Assembly (NCBI RefSeq): GCF_016908495.1
Contig: NZ_JAFBDZ010000003.1
Coordinates: 124,001 to 188,000 of the forward strand
Source: Rossellomorea pakistanensis
Lineage (GTDB): Bacteria > Bacillota > Bacilli > Bacillales > Bacillaceae_B
Direction of reading: 5' to 3'
DNA: 64,000 nucleotides
Below the pieces are notes generated by a model. That model saw nothing but the letters and a program-made list of their open reading frames with translations, did no database searches and was not told the DNA's origin. Shown piece by piece: positions 35,294 through 44,696 of this stretch. The number at the start of each line of letters is the position of its first letter. Positions within the stretch are counted from its first letter, which is position 1. Position numbers and translations under genes: made by a program.

Positions 35294-36847
35294 TTGAATT
35301 TATCATCACGGTTAGAAGAAACGTCGAAAATCCATAATACAAAACCTGCCTATTATTTTATGGGAGAGTCTAGTACATATGGAGAGTTGAATGGTGCGGT
35401 AAACAAATTTGCAAGTGGATTACAAGACATGGGTATTCAAAAGGGAGATCACATTGCACTTGTTCTGGGGAATTCCCCTCACTTCATCATTGCTTTATAT
35501 GGTGCAATGAGGCTAGGGGCTACAATTATCCCAGTAAATCCCATTTATACACCTGATGAGATTGGCTATATTGTTCGAAACGGTGATGTAAAAGCGATTA
35601 TTACTCTAGATATACTTGTCCCATTAATGGAGAAAATGCACACAGCATTACCTGAAGTTGAGCATTACATTATTTGTGAAACAGGAGATGAAAGAGTGAA
35701 AGGAGTCAATCCTAGGACACTTTCAATCTATTCCAAATTGAAATCGTTTACACAGTTGGTGGCAAACGGAGATGTTCTCTTTAATGGTCCGGAATTAGAA
35801 GAAGATGATATTGCTGTTATTCTTTATACATCAGGTACTACAGGAAAACCTAAAGGGGCTATGTTGACACATAAAAACCTTTATTCAAATGCTAGAGACG
35901 TTGGGGATTATTTGAAAATGAATGAGGAAGATCGTGTTGTTACCACATTACCAATGTTTCATGTATTCTGTCTAACGGTTGTATTGAACGCACCATTAAT
36001 TTCTGGGGCAACCTTACTTATCGTTCCGAAATTTAGTCCAAAAGAGATTTTCGATTTAGCCAATAAATATCAGCCAACAGTCTTTGCAGGTGTTCCAACC
36101 ATGTATAATTTTCTCTATCAATTTCCAGATGGAAATCCTAATGATTTAGCCTCATTAAGACTATGCATATCGGGAGGGGCTTCACTTCCTGTCGCACTGT
36201 TGAAAAACTTTGAGAAAAAATTTAATGTCATCGTATCAGAAGGCTATGGTCTTTCAGAGGCATCCCCTGTTACATGTTTCAATCCACTAGATCGCCCAAG
36301 AAAACCGGGTTCCATTGGCACAAATATTATGAATGTCAAAAATAAAATTGTCGATGAACTTGGAGAAGAGGTTCCTATTGGTGGAGTAGGAGAATTAGTT
36401 GTTCGTGGACCGAATGTCATGAAAGGATATTATAAGATGCCTGAGGATTCAAAGGCTTCTCTTAAAGACGGATGGCTATATACAGGTGATCTTGCCAGAA
36501 AAGATGAAGATGGCTATTTTTATATTGTCGATCGTAAAAAGGATATGATTCTAGTAGGTGGATACAATGTTTATCCACGAGAAGTGGAAGAAGTTCTCTA
36601 TAATCATCCTAGCGTCATTGAAGTCGCCGTAATTGGCGTCCCTGACCCTGAACTAGGCGAAGTCGTAAAGTGCTTTGTTGTCAGCAACGAGAAAAATCTA
36701 ACAGAAGAAGGTCTGATGAACTATTGCAAAGAACGTCTTGCTAAATATAAATGGCCAAAAGTCATTGAATTTCTTGAAGAACTTCCAAAGAACACAACAG
36801 GTAAGATTTTGAGAAGAGCCCTAAAGGATCAAGTATTACAATCATAG
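35294..36847 (+). CDS. lcfB: Long-chain fatty acid-CoA ligase LcfB
   Basis: A 517-residue acyl-CoA synthetase of the ANL superfamily. The AMP-binding P-loop is [14 protein letters not shown], then [28 protein letters not shown] and the C-terminal catalytic Lys in [11 protein letters not shown]. It activates long-chain fatty acids with ATP and CoA for beta-oxidation. The TTG at 35294 ([10 protein letters not shown]) has GGGGAGGG just upstream and matches LcfB (YhfL). Control by FadR is indicated by the operator 22 bp upstream. Confidence 0.95.
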   Translation: MNLSSRLEETSKIHNTKPAYYFMGESSTYGELNGAVNKFASGLQDMGIQKGDHIALVLGNSPHFIIALYGAMRLGATIIPVNPIYTPDEIGYIVRNGDVKAIITLDILVPLMEKMHTALPEVEHYIICETGDERVKGVNPRTLSIYSKLKSFTQLVANGDVLFNGPELEEDDIAVILYTSGTTGKPKGAMLTHKNLYSNARDVGDYLKMNEEDRVVTTLPMFHVFCLTVVLNAPLISGATLLIVPKFSPKEIFDLANKYQPTVFAGVPTMYNFLYQFPDGNPNDLASLRLCISGGASLPVALLKNFEKKFNVIVSEGYGLSEASPVTCFNPLDRPRKPGSIGTNIMNVKNKIVDELGEEVPIGGVGELVVRGPNVMKGYYKMPEDSKASLKDGWLYTGDLARKDEDGYFYIVDRKKDMILVGGYNVYPREVEEVLYNHPSVIEVAVIGVPDPELGEVVKCFVVSNEKNLTEEGLMNYCKERLAKYKWPKVIEFLEELPKNTTGKILRRALKDQVLQS

Positions 36848-36855
36848 ATAAGTAA

Positions 36856-36880
36856 GAGCTGACCTCGAGGTTGGCTCTTT
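36856..36880 (+). terminator. Terminator of lcfB
   Basis: GAGCTGACC and GGTTGGCTC form the stem around TCGA, followed by TTTT. Confidence 0.8.
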
Positions 36881-37018
36881 TCATTTAATTTAGTTTTAGA
36901 CATCACCCCAAAGGACTAAGGTAGTGAAGGAGATACTTCTCTAAAAAATGAAAGGGTTTTCGTAAATTTTGTCGAAATATAAAAATAGTGGAGATATCAT
37001 TTAAGGGGATGAATCAAA

Positions 37019-37795
37019 ATGGAATCAATCTTATTAGAGCAGCAAAAGCATTTGGCTATTGTGACAATTAACCGAGAAGAGGCTATGAACGCCTTTAATT
37101 ATGACACTCTTGTTGAATTAGAACAGGTTGTCGAATCAATTAGGATTAACCCTGATATTCGTGTGGTTATTTTTACAGGTGCTGGAGAGAAAGCCTTTAG
37201 TGTAGGGGCGGATTTAAAAGAAAGAAAAACACTTACAGATCAACAAGTAAAAAGAAACGTATATAAAATCGGAGAAGTCTTTAATTCTATTAGTAATCTA
37301 CCACAGCCGACCATAGCGGCTATGAATGGGTATGCATTTGGTGGGGGAATGGAGCTGGCTCTAGCATGTGATTTTAGGATTGCTGTTGAAGGAACAACGA
37401 TGGGATTAACAGAAGCGAGTCTAGCGATTATCCCAGGTGCAGGCGGAACCCAACGCTTACCACGACTTATAGGTGAATCAAAAGCGCTTGAGCTCATCTT
37501 AACAGCGAGAAGATTAAGCTCGACTGAAGCATTTTCATATGGTTTATTAACAAAAGTCGCTTCAAAAGAGGCTTTTATGGAGGAGGTATTAGGATTTGCC
37601 GAACTCATGCTTTCAAATGGACCTATTGCCCTACAGCAGGCAAAATTCGCGATCACCAATGGGATGAATGTGGATCTGCAAACGGGTCTTCAGATTGAAA
37701 GAAAAGCCTATGAAATAACGATTCCCACAGAAGATCGTGTGGAAGCATTAATTGCTTTCAGTGAAAAAAGAAAACCTGAATTTAAAGGGAAATAA
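37019..37795 (+). CDS. Enoyl-CoA hydratase/isomerase family protein
   Basis: A 258-residue crotonase. The oxyanion-hole motifs are GAGEKAFSVGADLKE and AMNGYAFGGGMELALACDFR. The second catalytic Glu lies in LTEASLAIIPGAGGTQRLPR, so both catalytic carboxylates of true hydratases are present. It probably hydrates enoyl-CoA in fatty-acid breakdown, which fits the neighbouring lcfB, though a terminator separates them. ATG follows AAGGGGATGAATCAAA. Confidence 0.88.
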   Translation: MESILLEQQKHLAIVTINREEAMNAFNYDTLVELEQVVESIRINPDIRVVIFTGAGEKAFSVGADLKERKTLTDQQVKRNVYKIGEVFNSISNLPQPTIAAMNGYAFGGGMELALACDFRIAVEGTTMGLTEASLAIIPGAGGTQRLPRLIGESKALELILTARRLSSTEAFSYGLLTKVASKEAFMEEVLGFAELMLSNGPIALQQAKFAITNGMNVDLQTGLQIERKAYEITIPTEDRVEALIAFSEKRKPEFKGK

Positions 37796-37802
37796 TAGTG
37801 AA

Positions 37803-37850
37803 AAAGGTGGTGCATGTTTTGGAAAAGATGAAACATGTATCACCTTTTTA
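37803..37850 (+). terminator. Terminator after the enoyl-CoA hydratase
   Basis: AAAGGTGGTGCATGTTTT and AAACATGTATCACCTTT pair with one mismatch, followed by TT and then GTGATAAGAAAGG leading into repeats. Confidence 0.85.
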
Positions 37851-37881
37851 GTGATAAGAAAGGATAGAAAAGTTTATGAGT

Positions 37882-38002
37882 GGCAAGCGGAAGCCCCTAG
37901 ACCTTCGAGTCATAAGTTAAATCACCAATGAAGGGAAAAGCAACTTTCCTTGGTGGCTCGTCTTATGCTTGTCGGAGCTGTTCAAGGCGCATCCGCTTTT
38001 CT
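37882..38002 (+). repeat. Dispersed palindromic repeat (first of a pair)
   Basis: A full-length but diverged copy of the 124-bp family (CTAGACCTTCGAGTCATAAG, CTCGTCTTATGCTTGTCGG, TTCAAGGCGCATCCGC). Its terminal hairpin arms are CACCAATGAAGG and CTTTCCTTGGTG, with mismatches. Confidence 0.85.
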
Positions 38003-38004
38003 AT

Positions 38005-38126
38005 GTCCAGCTCCAGCGCCTAGGCCTTCGAGACATAAGCCAAGCCACCTAGAAAGGGAAAAGGCGCCCTTTCTAGGTGGCTCGTCTTATGCTTGTCAGG
38101 CCTGTACAAGGCGCTTCCGCTTTTCT
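38005..38126 (+). repeat. Dispersed palindromic repeat (second of a pair)
   Basis: A canonical copy of the 124-bp family with perfect terminal hairpin CCACCTAGAAAGGG and CCCTTTCTAGGTGG. It ends one base before the stop codon of the XRE-cupin gene. Confidence 0.9.
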
Positions 38127-38127
38127 T

Positions 38128-38682
38128 TTAGTCCCGATAATAAATCACCATCTGGCAGACCGCTTTTTCTCCATGTGTGTTTTTATAAATATGGGGTTTA
38201 TGTCCATAGAAGTGGAGGGAGCTGCCTTCTGAAAGTGTAAATTTCTGTCCATCTAATTCAAGCTCCATTGTACCAGTTAATATTGTTAAGTACTCTTCTA
38301 CGCCTTCTTGATGCCCTTCATTTTCATAGGAACATCCCGGTTCTAATTCAACCCGGTAGCTTTCCAACTTCTTTGTAGGTTCAAAAGGAAATATCGGATA
38401 AACGATATACCTCCCATTATCCTCAAGGACAGGCTGAACGTCTTTGTAGTGAACAAATGTTACGGGATGATCTTCATTTTTGAGAAGCGATGTAAAGGAA
38501 ATTTTTAACCCATTCGCTATTTTCCAAAGGACTGCTACTGTAGGATTGGATTCTCCTCGTTCAATTTGTCCAATCATTGCCTTGCTTACTCCAGTCGTTT
38601 CAGCCACTTTCTCTAGGCTCCATCCTCTATCCTTTCGGAGCTTTCGTATATTAGATCCAATTTGCTCGGGGAATTTATCCAA
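38128..38682 (-). CDS. XRE-cupin transcriptional regulator
   Basis: A 184-residue regulator. A Cro/CI helix-turn-helix occupies about residues 8-62 (KLRKDRGWSLEKVAETTGVS, then IGQIERGESNPTV) and a C-terminal cupin sensor domain about 105-180 (EEYLTILTGTMELEL, HFYGHKPHIYKN). Such proteins often control a divergent transporter in response to a small ligand, and here azlCD starts 100 bp away on the other strand. It probably regulates azlCD; the ligand is unknown. The 3' end abuts a palindromic repeat. Confidence 0.88.
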   Translation of the reverse strand: MDKFPEQIGSNIRKLRKDRGWSLEKVAETTGVSKAMIGQIERGESNPTVAVLWKIANGLKISFTSLLKNEDHPVTFVHYKDVQPVLEDNGRYIVYPIFPFEPTKKLESYRVELEPGCSYENEGHQEGVEEYLTILTGTMELELDGQKFTLSEGSSLHFYGHKPHIYKNTHGEKAVCQMVIYYRD

Positions 38683-38785
38683 ATTTAGATCAACCCTCTC
38701 TTGTATGTTATAACGGTCGTATGTATAATATAATGAAAATATTCTTTTGTCTATTTTAACATATTTACAAGGGAGATGGGAGAGG

Positions 38786-39505
38786 TTGGAGGCATTATTA
38801 AATACACAGAATACTAGCTATTTCCGGCAAGGGATAGGCGCTGGTGCCAGCATTGCCGTCGGGTATTTTCCGATAGCGCTGACCTTCGGCTTATTAGCGA
38901 AAACGACTGGACTTACATTTATAGAGACGGTTATGATGAGTGTTTTTGTCTTTGCCGGTGCAGCTCAATATATCTCATTAAGTTTATTAGCTATTGGCAC
39001 TGGTGCATTTGAAGTTGTACTAACCACCTTTATTGTTAACATTAGGCACTTTCTGATGTCTGCGTCTTTAAGTGAAAAACTTGAGGAGGATTCTCTTTGG
39101 AAGAAAGCAATCTATTCATTCGGGATTACCGATGAAACATTTACGGTTATTTCTGTTAAGGATGGAGTAATCAAAACGGCCTATGCGTTTGGTGTCATCG
39201 TCGTTTCTTACTTAAGTTGGGTCATTAACTCTGGACTCGGTTACTTAATTGGTGAAATTCTCCCTACCTTTCTTCAAGCGAGCATGTCTGTGGCACTGTA
39301 TGCAATGTTCGTTGGACTATTAGTTCCTTCCATGAAAAAGAGTGTCAAAGTAGTATTTTTAGCAGGAACAGCGGCTATCTTTAACACTGTCTTTTTATTT
39401 TCGACTTCGATTTCAGAAGGATGGTCGATTGTACTTGCGACATCAATATCAGCGTTGTTAATTGAATTCGTTCAGCTGAAGACAAAGAAGGGAGAGAGGG
39501 GATAA
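38786..39505 (+). CDS. azlC: AzlC-family branched-chain amino acid exporter, large subunit
   Basis: About 239 residues with 6-7 membrane segments. GIGAGASIAVGYFPIALTFG, VFAGAAQYISLSLL and NIRHFLMSASLS are the AzlC/YgaZ signatures. With AzlD it exports branched-chain amino acids or analogues. The TTG at 38786 lies behind GGGAGATGGGAGAGG; an upstream TTG at 38747 lacks a ribosome site. It is divergent from the XRE-cupin regulator and its stop adjoins the azlD start. Confidence 0.88.
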   Translation: MEALLNTQNTSYFRQGIGAGASIAVGYFPIALTFGLLAKTTGLTFIETVMMSVFVFAGAAQYISLSLLAIGTGAFEVVLTTFIVNIRHFLMSASLSEKLEEDSLWKKAIYSFGITDETFTVISVKDGVIKTAYAFGVIVVSYLSWVINSGLGYLIGEILPTFLQASMSVALYAMFVGLLVPSMKKSVKVVFLAGTAAIFNTVFLFSTSISEGWSIVLATSISALLIEFVQLKTKKGERG

Positions 39506-39817
39506 GTGAATACATCTATAGTGTTAATGATCGTTGGAATGGCTGTTGTAACCTATATCCCGAGAATGCTCCCTTTTGTTGTCTTTAGAGGCAAAGAGCT
39601 TCCTCCCTTTTTACAAGGTGTATTAAAAAATGTCCCATATGCCGTGCTAGGTGCTTTGATTTTTCCAAAAATCTTATTTATTCAAGTAGGAAATCTTTCA
39701 TTTGGAGCTATAGGAGCAATAGCGGCCTTTGTTTTAGCTTTTTTAGGAGCGAATGTCATCGTGGTGGTATTAGGGTCCATTGGAGTTCTTTCCCTCTATT
39801 CCGTTTTGTTTATGTGA
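39506..39817 (+). CDS. azlD: AzlD-family exporter small subunit
   Basis: A 103-residue protein with four hydrophobic segments. VTYIPRMLPFVVFRGKELPP followed by FLQGVLKNVPYAVLGAL is the AzlD pattern. The GTG start directly follows the azlC stop codon, so translation is coupled. It forms the second half of the AzlCD exporter. The following 339 bp (39818-40156) hold only a weak minus-strand frame and two small GACATTAATTTGTC-type inverted repeats. Confidence 0.88.
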   Translation: MNTSIVLMIVGMAVVTYIPRMLPFVVFRGKELPPFLQGVLKNVPYAVLGALIFPKILFIQVGNLSFGAIGAIAAFVLAFLGANVIVVVLGSIGVLSLYSVLFM

Positions 39818-40156
39818 AGGGAGATTTTACTTCGTAAAGGACTGTCCCATATGAGGGCTGGAACCACTAGGGATGGACCGGCCCCAATAATTAAAAAGAG
39901 TTTAAATCTGGATTGTGGAAACATAGTGTTCATATGACGGAAATCGACATTAATTTGTCCGGTAAGGTAATTAATTCCTTCAGGTTTGACGATAATTTGT
40001 CTGATACATAGCATATATTGACCGTTCAACACTTATTTTCCCGCAGGGTTGATCGATTTTTAAAGCTATTTTTCCATTCTGATTATTTTGTTCTAAAAAA
40101 TAGGACATGTTATTACATATAGTAAGGAGGGAGAGAAGGGAGGAGAAGACAATTTT

Positions 40157-41425
40157 ATGGTAAGAAAATGGGCATTTCGAGGGGTTTTCGCTTATTTGTT
40201 ATTTGGATTAGTTATGTATGTTTATTTATATTTTCTAGCAGATTCATCATTACCCAACTCGCTTAAAGGTACGAGTGCAGATCCAGAAACCTTTATGAAC
40301 TCTAGAGAGTTGATGCTGTCAGAAGAGTATTCTACTATTCGTAATCTGTTGTTTTTTCTTTCCACACCATATGAATGGGTGTTTTATTTTCTCATTCTAA
40401 TCCTTGGTGTTTCGAGAAAATTTGAAAACTGGGCAGTGGAAACAACTAAATTTCGCTTTTTGCAAACGGGAATTTATTTATTTTGGCTCACGTTAACGTC
40501 TTTTATTGCGATCTTTCCGTTCCAGTACATTTCACATACGCTTTCAAAAAGATACAATATTTCAACACAGTCCTTTAGTGGGTGGATGAAGGATGAATTT
40601 ACCGACTTTTGGGTGAATTACTTAATGATGTTCGTCATCGTTACTGTACTTTATTGGTTAATAAGAAGGTTTCCAAAAAGATGGTGGCTTGCTGCTTGGG
40701 CATTATCTGTTCCATTTTCTATCTTCTTAATGTTTATACAGCCTGTGTTAATTGACCCGCTATACAATGATTTTTATCCGTTAAAAGATAAACAGCTAGA
40801 GGAACAAATCCTTTCATTAGCAAGTAAAGCAAACATCCCGACTGATCATGTTTATGAAGTGAATATGTCGGAGGAAACGAATGCATTGAACGCCTATGTG
40901 ACGGGGGTGGGTTCAAACTCTCGGATCGTGCTCTGGGATACAACGCTAAATAAACTTAATCAAGATGAAATTCTCTTTATAATGGCGCATGAGATGGCAC
41001 ATTATGTTGAAAAGCATATTTATATTGGAATCGGCATCTACCTGCTATTCTCATTTGTAGGGTTATGGATTGCGGCTAAATGGATGAACCGACTTGTTGA
41101 GAAGCATAGCGAAAGTTTAAAAGTAAAGAAAGTATCACATCTCAGCTCCCTTCCACTATTTTTATTGATTACATCTGTCTTATTATTTGCATCAAGTCCA
41201 TTGTCGAATTGGATTTCGAGGTACCAGGAAGTAAGAGCGGACCGATATGCGATTGAATTGACTGGGAATAAAGAAGCTGCAATCTCTTCTTTCCAACAGC
41301 TTTCCAAAGTTGGACTCAGTCAAGTGAATCCACCGTTTATCGTCAAAATCTTCCGTTATGGTCATCCAACAATGCTTGAACGCCTGAAGATGTTGGAGGA
41401 ATATGAAGGAAAAGAAAAGCAATAA
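40157..41425 (+). CDS. yhfN: M48 (Ste24-type) membrane metalloprotease YhfN
   Basis: A 422-residue CAAX-protease-like enzyme. Several membrane helices are followed by the zinc motif HEMAH (about residues 277-281) and a third ligand in RYQEVRADRYA. TNALNAYVTGVGSNSRIVLW is typical of Ste24/HtpX substrate clefts. It resembles YhfN of B. subtilis in length and position. It likely degrades or processes membrane proteins. ATG at 40157; the ribosome site (GGGAGGAGAAGACAATTTT) is somewhat distant. Confidence 0.9.
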   Translation: MVRKWAFRGVFAYLLFGLVMYVYLYFLADSSLPNSLKGTSADPETFMNSRELMLSEEYSTIRNLLFFLSTPYEWVFYFLILILGVSRKFENWAVETTKFRFLQTGIYLFWLTLTSFIAIFPFQYISHTLSKRYNISTQSFSGWMKDEFTDFWVNYLMMFVIVTVLYWLIRRFPKRWWLAAWALSVPFSIFLMFIQPVLIDPLYNDFYPLKDKQLEEQILSLASKANIPTDHVYEVNMSEETNALNAYVTGVGSNSRIVLWDTTLNKLNQDEILFIMAHEMAHYVEKHIYIGIGIYLLFSFVGLWIAAKWMNRLVEKHSESLKVKKVSHLSSLPLFLLITSVLLFASSPLSNWISRYQEVRADRYAIELTGNKEAAISSFQQLSKVGLSQVNPPFIVKIFRYGHPTMLERLKMLEEYEGKEKQ

Positions 41426-41430
41426 TCGGA

Positions 41431-41482
41431 ACAAAACCACTCCTCATTCGTAGAAATATTACGAGAATGGGGAGTGGTTTTG
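41431..41482 (+). terminator. Terminator of yhfN
   Basis: CAAAACCACTCC and GGAGTGGTTTTG flank inner arms TCATTCGT and ACGAGAATG; the two sides give A- and T-tracts. Confidence 0.8.
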
Positions 41483-41494
41483 AAATAATTAAAT

Positions 41495-41620
41495 GAGAAA
41501 TTAGACGAGGCTAAGAAATACAAACAACTATTAGAATATACGAACCAACGAAATATGCTATCCGTAGAAACTAGAAAGACGAAAATAAAGGAAAAAAGGA
41601 AACAGTGGCTAAAAAAGTAA
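41495..41620 (+). pseudogene. Short decayed coding fragment
   Basis: An open stretch of about 42 codons ending in TAA reads LNEKLDEAKKYKQLLEYTNQ and continues Lys/Arg-rich to KEKRKQWLKK. It is coding-like but begins after a stop with no start codon in frame; an ATG one base out of frame just upstream suggests a frameshift. I do not recognise the family. Confidence 0.3.
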
Positions 41621-41656
41621 ATTACCCTCTGATGATTGATCAGAGGGATAAATACA

Positions 41657-41896
41657 TTACATCTCAAGCTGTTGATGCAAATCTTTTAACTGATGGGATA
41701 ACACAAGAAAACGTTCTTCATTTTTCTCATCAAGGGCGTCATTGATCTTCTTTTCTAATTTTTCTTTTTTGCTCTTTAACAAGATTTCACTCAAAATCAT
41801 ATCGATGTAGACATCCATCATCGACTGGTCCGTGGCTGATTTCCGGGTCATCGCACAAGCTTTCATCATCTCTGTATAGGATTTTTTCTTATCCAT
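41657..41896 (-). CDS. yhzC: IDEAL-domain protein YhzC
   Basis: A 79-residue protein. The C-terminal half (MDVYIDMILSEILLKSKKEK, then INDALDEKNEERFLVLSHQL) is an IDEAL domain, found in small Bacillus proteins of unknown function. It is next to comK as YhzC is in B. subtilis. ATG at 41896 follows AGGTGATCGTGT on the minus strand. A perfect CCCTCTGAT/ATCAGAGGG hairpin lies just after the stop but without a strong T-run. Confidence 0.85.
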   Translation of the reverse strand: MDKKKSYTEMMKACAMTRKSATDQSMMDVYIDMILSEILLKSKKEKLEKKINDALDEKNEERFLVLSHQLKDLHQQLEM

Positions 41897-42088
41897 ACAC
41901 GATCACCTCTGAAGTCTTTTTATTATTATATGGAAAAGGACATAAAAATTCAACTAAATTATTAAATTTTCTGAAAAATTGAGTTTGGCTCATGGTATAC
42001 GAATTTTTTACATTTTATTCACAATTTGGATAATGTTAATAGTGGAAAATGATGGTACAATACAAGGTATAAAGAAGGAGGTATTAAG

Positions 42089-42667
42089 ATGGTTGATAAA
42101 TCTCGAATGATAGAAGAATATGAAATTAATCCCTTTACGATGGTGTTGCTTCCTGATTCCTATGGTTTAAAGACGTTTACAAAAATAATGGAATTACATG
42201 ACACCTATACATCTCCCTATAGGCCGATTGAAATTCTAAAAAAGAGCTGTGAATATTTTGGTTCATCCTTTGAAGGGAGAAAAAATGGAACCCGCCGTTT
42301 AACAGGCGTTACCCATAAAGCACCTATCATTGTAGACCCGCACACGTCTATTTATTTTTTCCCCACAACCTCGCCCACAAAACCAGAGTGTATCTGGATT
42401 GCCCACGAGCATGTTGCTTCTTATGAACGGGTATCCTCGAAGGAAACCTTGATCACATTTCGTAACCAACAATCTCTTGAAGTACCTATTTCCTACAGCT
42501 CGTTTGAAGCTCAATTTATGAGAACCTCAATGTTAAGAATTAAGTTTAGTCAAAGGATTGATGAGATGGAAAAGAAAGCTATATATCAAAAGGGAGGACG
42601 TATTTCAAGTCAAGCATCAGAGTGGATATCGCCTTATTTTTTGAAAAAATCAAATGTGGAAAAATGA
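42089..42667 (+). CDS. comK: Competence transcription factor ComK
   Basis: A 192-residue ComK. Conserved stretches are YEINPFTMVLLP, GRKNGTRRLTGVTHKAPIIV, TSPTKPECIWIAHEHV and VPISYSSFEAQFMRTSMLR. It binds AT-boxes as a dimer of dimers and turns on DNA uptake and recombination genes, addAB among them in B. subtilis. The upstream 190 bp is very A/T-rich, as expected for autoregulated comK, though I could not fix exact K-boxes. ATG follows AAGAAGGAGGTATTAAG. Confidence 0.96.
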   Translation: MVDKSRMIEEYEINPFTMVLLPDSYGLKTFTKIMELHDTYTSPYRPIEILKKSCEYFGSSFEGRKNGTRRLTGVTHKAPIIVDPHTSIYFFPTTSPTKPECIWIAHEHVASYERVSSKETLITFRNQQSLEVPISYSSFEAQFMRTSMLRIKFSQRIDEMEKKAIYQKGGRISSQASEWISPYFLKKSNVEK

Positions 42668-42711
42668 AAATTGGTTATGTTTTAAACTGATATGTACAGA
42701 TAAACAAATAG

Positions 42712-42758
42712 CTCTGACATTCTATTTGAGTTATAGAATGTTAGAGTTATTTTTTTTA
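42712..42758 (+). terminator. Terminator of comK
   Basis: CTCTGACATTCTAT and ATAGAATGTTAGAG pair around TTGAGTT, followed by a T-run. Confidence 0.88.
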
Positions 42759-42866
42759 TAAAGCCCTGTCTCATCAAATTATAGGGGAATATTAAATCAA
42801 TAGTCATTTGTGCTATATTTATAATTGAATTATGACCATACTTTTAAACATTTCACAGTTTAAACA

Positions 42867-43624
42867 ATGACCGTGGGGGGGTCTGTTCTATTTCTTTTTA
42901 ATTTGTCTAATTCTTCTTTCTATGTTGTCACTAGGATGGTTTATCAATGCTTATACAAAAAAATCTTGGGGATTTTCTATTATATCTCTACTATTGTACC
43001 TACCACTATCAATAGTATTAAATTCGCACACCACTTGAGAGACCTCTTTATCTTTTGTATGTTTTGAATTTTATTATTATCGTATATTGTCTTTTTCTCT
43101 CTTATCGAATGAAATCTGAAAAGAAATTACTTGTTTCATTATTATTTCTCGTTCTTTTTGGGGTACCATTTGCCCAAATAGGGTATGGAATAATAAAAGA
43201 AGAAATGGTGATCCATAAAACTGAAAATACTGAGACGCCTATTCCTTTAGTCAGCATTGACGGTACAACATTTTAACCATTCAAGAGACCTATGATATGT
43301 GGTGGAAGGTTACAGATAGTTGTATAGAAGAGGATGATGAACCTTTTCTTTTACCCATTGAGACGACGGTACTAAAAGAATTTCGAGTAAATGATAAGGA
43401 AAAATATTTCTATTGATTTGAAGGATAAGGAACGAGCTGTTAAAAGCTTAAATGTGTACTACATAGATGATAAAAAAATAAGATTAGCCACACATAAGGG
43501 CAGCAAACATTTCACTTTACCTTCAAATATTCCTGAGCAAGCTGTTAAGGTAACGGTAGAGATGATGGATTCACAAAAATTCTCGTTTTCCTTTGGAATT
43601 AGAAATGGAAATAGATATAACTAA
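42867..43624 (+). pseudogene. Decayed membrane-protein gene with several frameshifts
   Basis: Successive reading frames carry sensible protein but shift several times. After a run of seven G at 42873-42879 the frame one base off reads GLFYFFLICLILLSMLSLGW and further helices to about 43037. A second piece (43055-43276) gives YCLFLSYRMKSEKKLLVSLL and a helix; a third piece reads QETYDMWWKVTDSC; the last (43391-43624) reads DDKKIRLATHKGSKHFTLPS. At least three or four indels are needed to join them, and no ribosome site precedes the first ATG. The family is not recognised. Confidence 0.55.
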
Positions 43625-43701
43625 CTGCAGATATAACTGATATAGGGGGGGGAAATGTCTCCTCTATTAAGTAAATTGATGGTTACTTATATGAGGCAAT
43701 C

Positions 43702-43737
43702 AGTGAGAGAAAAATTGATCTTCTCTCGCTTTTTTTA
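43702..43737 (+). terminator. Terminator after the decayed gene
   Basis: AGTGAGAGAA and TTCTCTCGCT pair around AAATTGATC, followed by seven T residues. Confidence 0.75.
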
Positions 43738-43890
43738 TGTGTTAAAAGAGGGGGACTATCTTAAAAAACGACTAAATGATCATTCTTAAGCTATTTAGAA
43801 ATGTTTTTACATAAAATAAATAGAATATTAATAAATACTTAACTTTCATATCGTACACTTGAGGACAAATAATAGGTTGGGAGGGGTTTT

Positions 43891-44037
43891 GTGATAGCTA
43901 AAGTAAAAAGTTCATGGCATCGTTTTTGGTATTATAATTATAACTTTCTTCTGGAAAAACCCCTGAATGACAAACATATAAAGTTTCTGTTGAAGCAATC
44001 CATTTATCACAGAAATAAAATCATCGAGCGTTTGTAG
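43891..44037 (+). CDS. Small basic protein, unknown
   Basis: A 48-residue basic, aromatic-rich protein (VKSSWHRFWYYNYNFLLEKP, then a helical KFLLKQSIYHRNKIIERL). The GTG at 43891 has GGGAGGGG four bases upstream, and a terminator follows at once, so it looks like a complete one-gene unit. I do not recognise the family. Confidence 0.6.
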   Translation: MIAKVKSSWHRFWYYNYNFLLEKPLNDKHIKFLLKQSIYHRNKIIERL

Positions 44038-44043
44038 TATCCG

Positions 44044-44065
44044 GAGCCAAAAGAGGCTCTTTTTT
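44044..44065 (+). terminator. Terminator after the small basic protein gene
   Basis: GAGCC and GGCTC around AAAAGA, followed by six T residues. Confidence 0.75.
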
Positions 44066-44084
44066 GTTAGGGAAAATGATTTTC

Positions 44085-44474
44085 CTACGCCTTCATACTT
44101 TTACCGTAATCCTTCCTTAGAAAACGCTGATACAGGTAATATCTCAATAGGTCTTCAACTCGGTTTCGCAGGCGAGGGTTGAAGTAATTGTGATGTTCTT
44201 CGTAACCTTTGTAGAGAAACATATACATTGTAAACGCATCGTCCGTCTGAACTCGCTCCACTTTCATTCTCCGAACCCTCATTTCTCTTTTGATACCAGA
44301 AAGTTCTTGCTGAATGACTTTCATTGTTTCTTCAATTAACTCCATATAAGGTCTTTTTAGCTTAAATGGACTTTGATTAATCAGATTTAAGTCCTTGTTT
44401 AAGACGGTGAGAACCATTGGCAGGTAGATAGCCTTCTCTAGAATATCGCGATCTTCCTCAGGTATTCTCGTCAT
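44085..44474 (-). CDS. yhjD: YhjD-like protein
   Basis: A 129-residue soluble, helical and very basic protein. ILEKAIYLPMVLTVLNKDL and YKGYEEHHNYFNPRLRNRVE look like YhjD of Bacillus, which lies in the same comK-yhjE interval. Its function is unknown. The ATG at 44474 (MTRIPEEDRD) has AAAGGGG eight bases upstream. It stands alone and is convergent with the 48-residue gene. Confidence 0.75.
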   Translation of the reverse strand: MTRIPEEDRDILEKAIYLPMVLTVLNKDLNLINQSPFKLKRPYMELIEETMKVIQQELSGIKREMRVRRMKVERVQTDDAFTMYMFLYKGYEEHHNYFNPRLRNRVEDLLRYYLYQRFLRKDYGKSMKA

Positions 44475-44696
44475 AGCGGTAGCCCCTTTATAAAAAAAGT
44501 ATAGGAACAAATGTTCGTGTTTTTATTGTATGCAATGAAAGAAGAATTATCAATAACTAAAAAACGTAAATTTTTGTCGAAGATAGCCTTAGTATGAATG
44601 GAAGATCATTTTTTCATTCTAAATTAGAAGGAATAAAAGGGAATGAATGTTAAGCTGTCGAACAAGTTTAAGTAAATGTTCTGAGGAGGGTTAAAG

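Noticed and set aside
39796-40032. 78-codon minus-strand frame downstream of azlD
   Set aside because: No ribosome site or recognisable motif; it overlaps small inverted repeats and the azlD 3' end.
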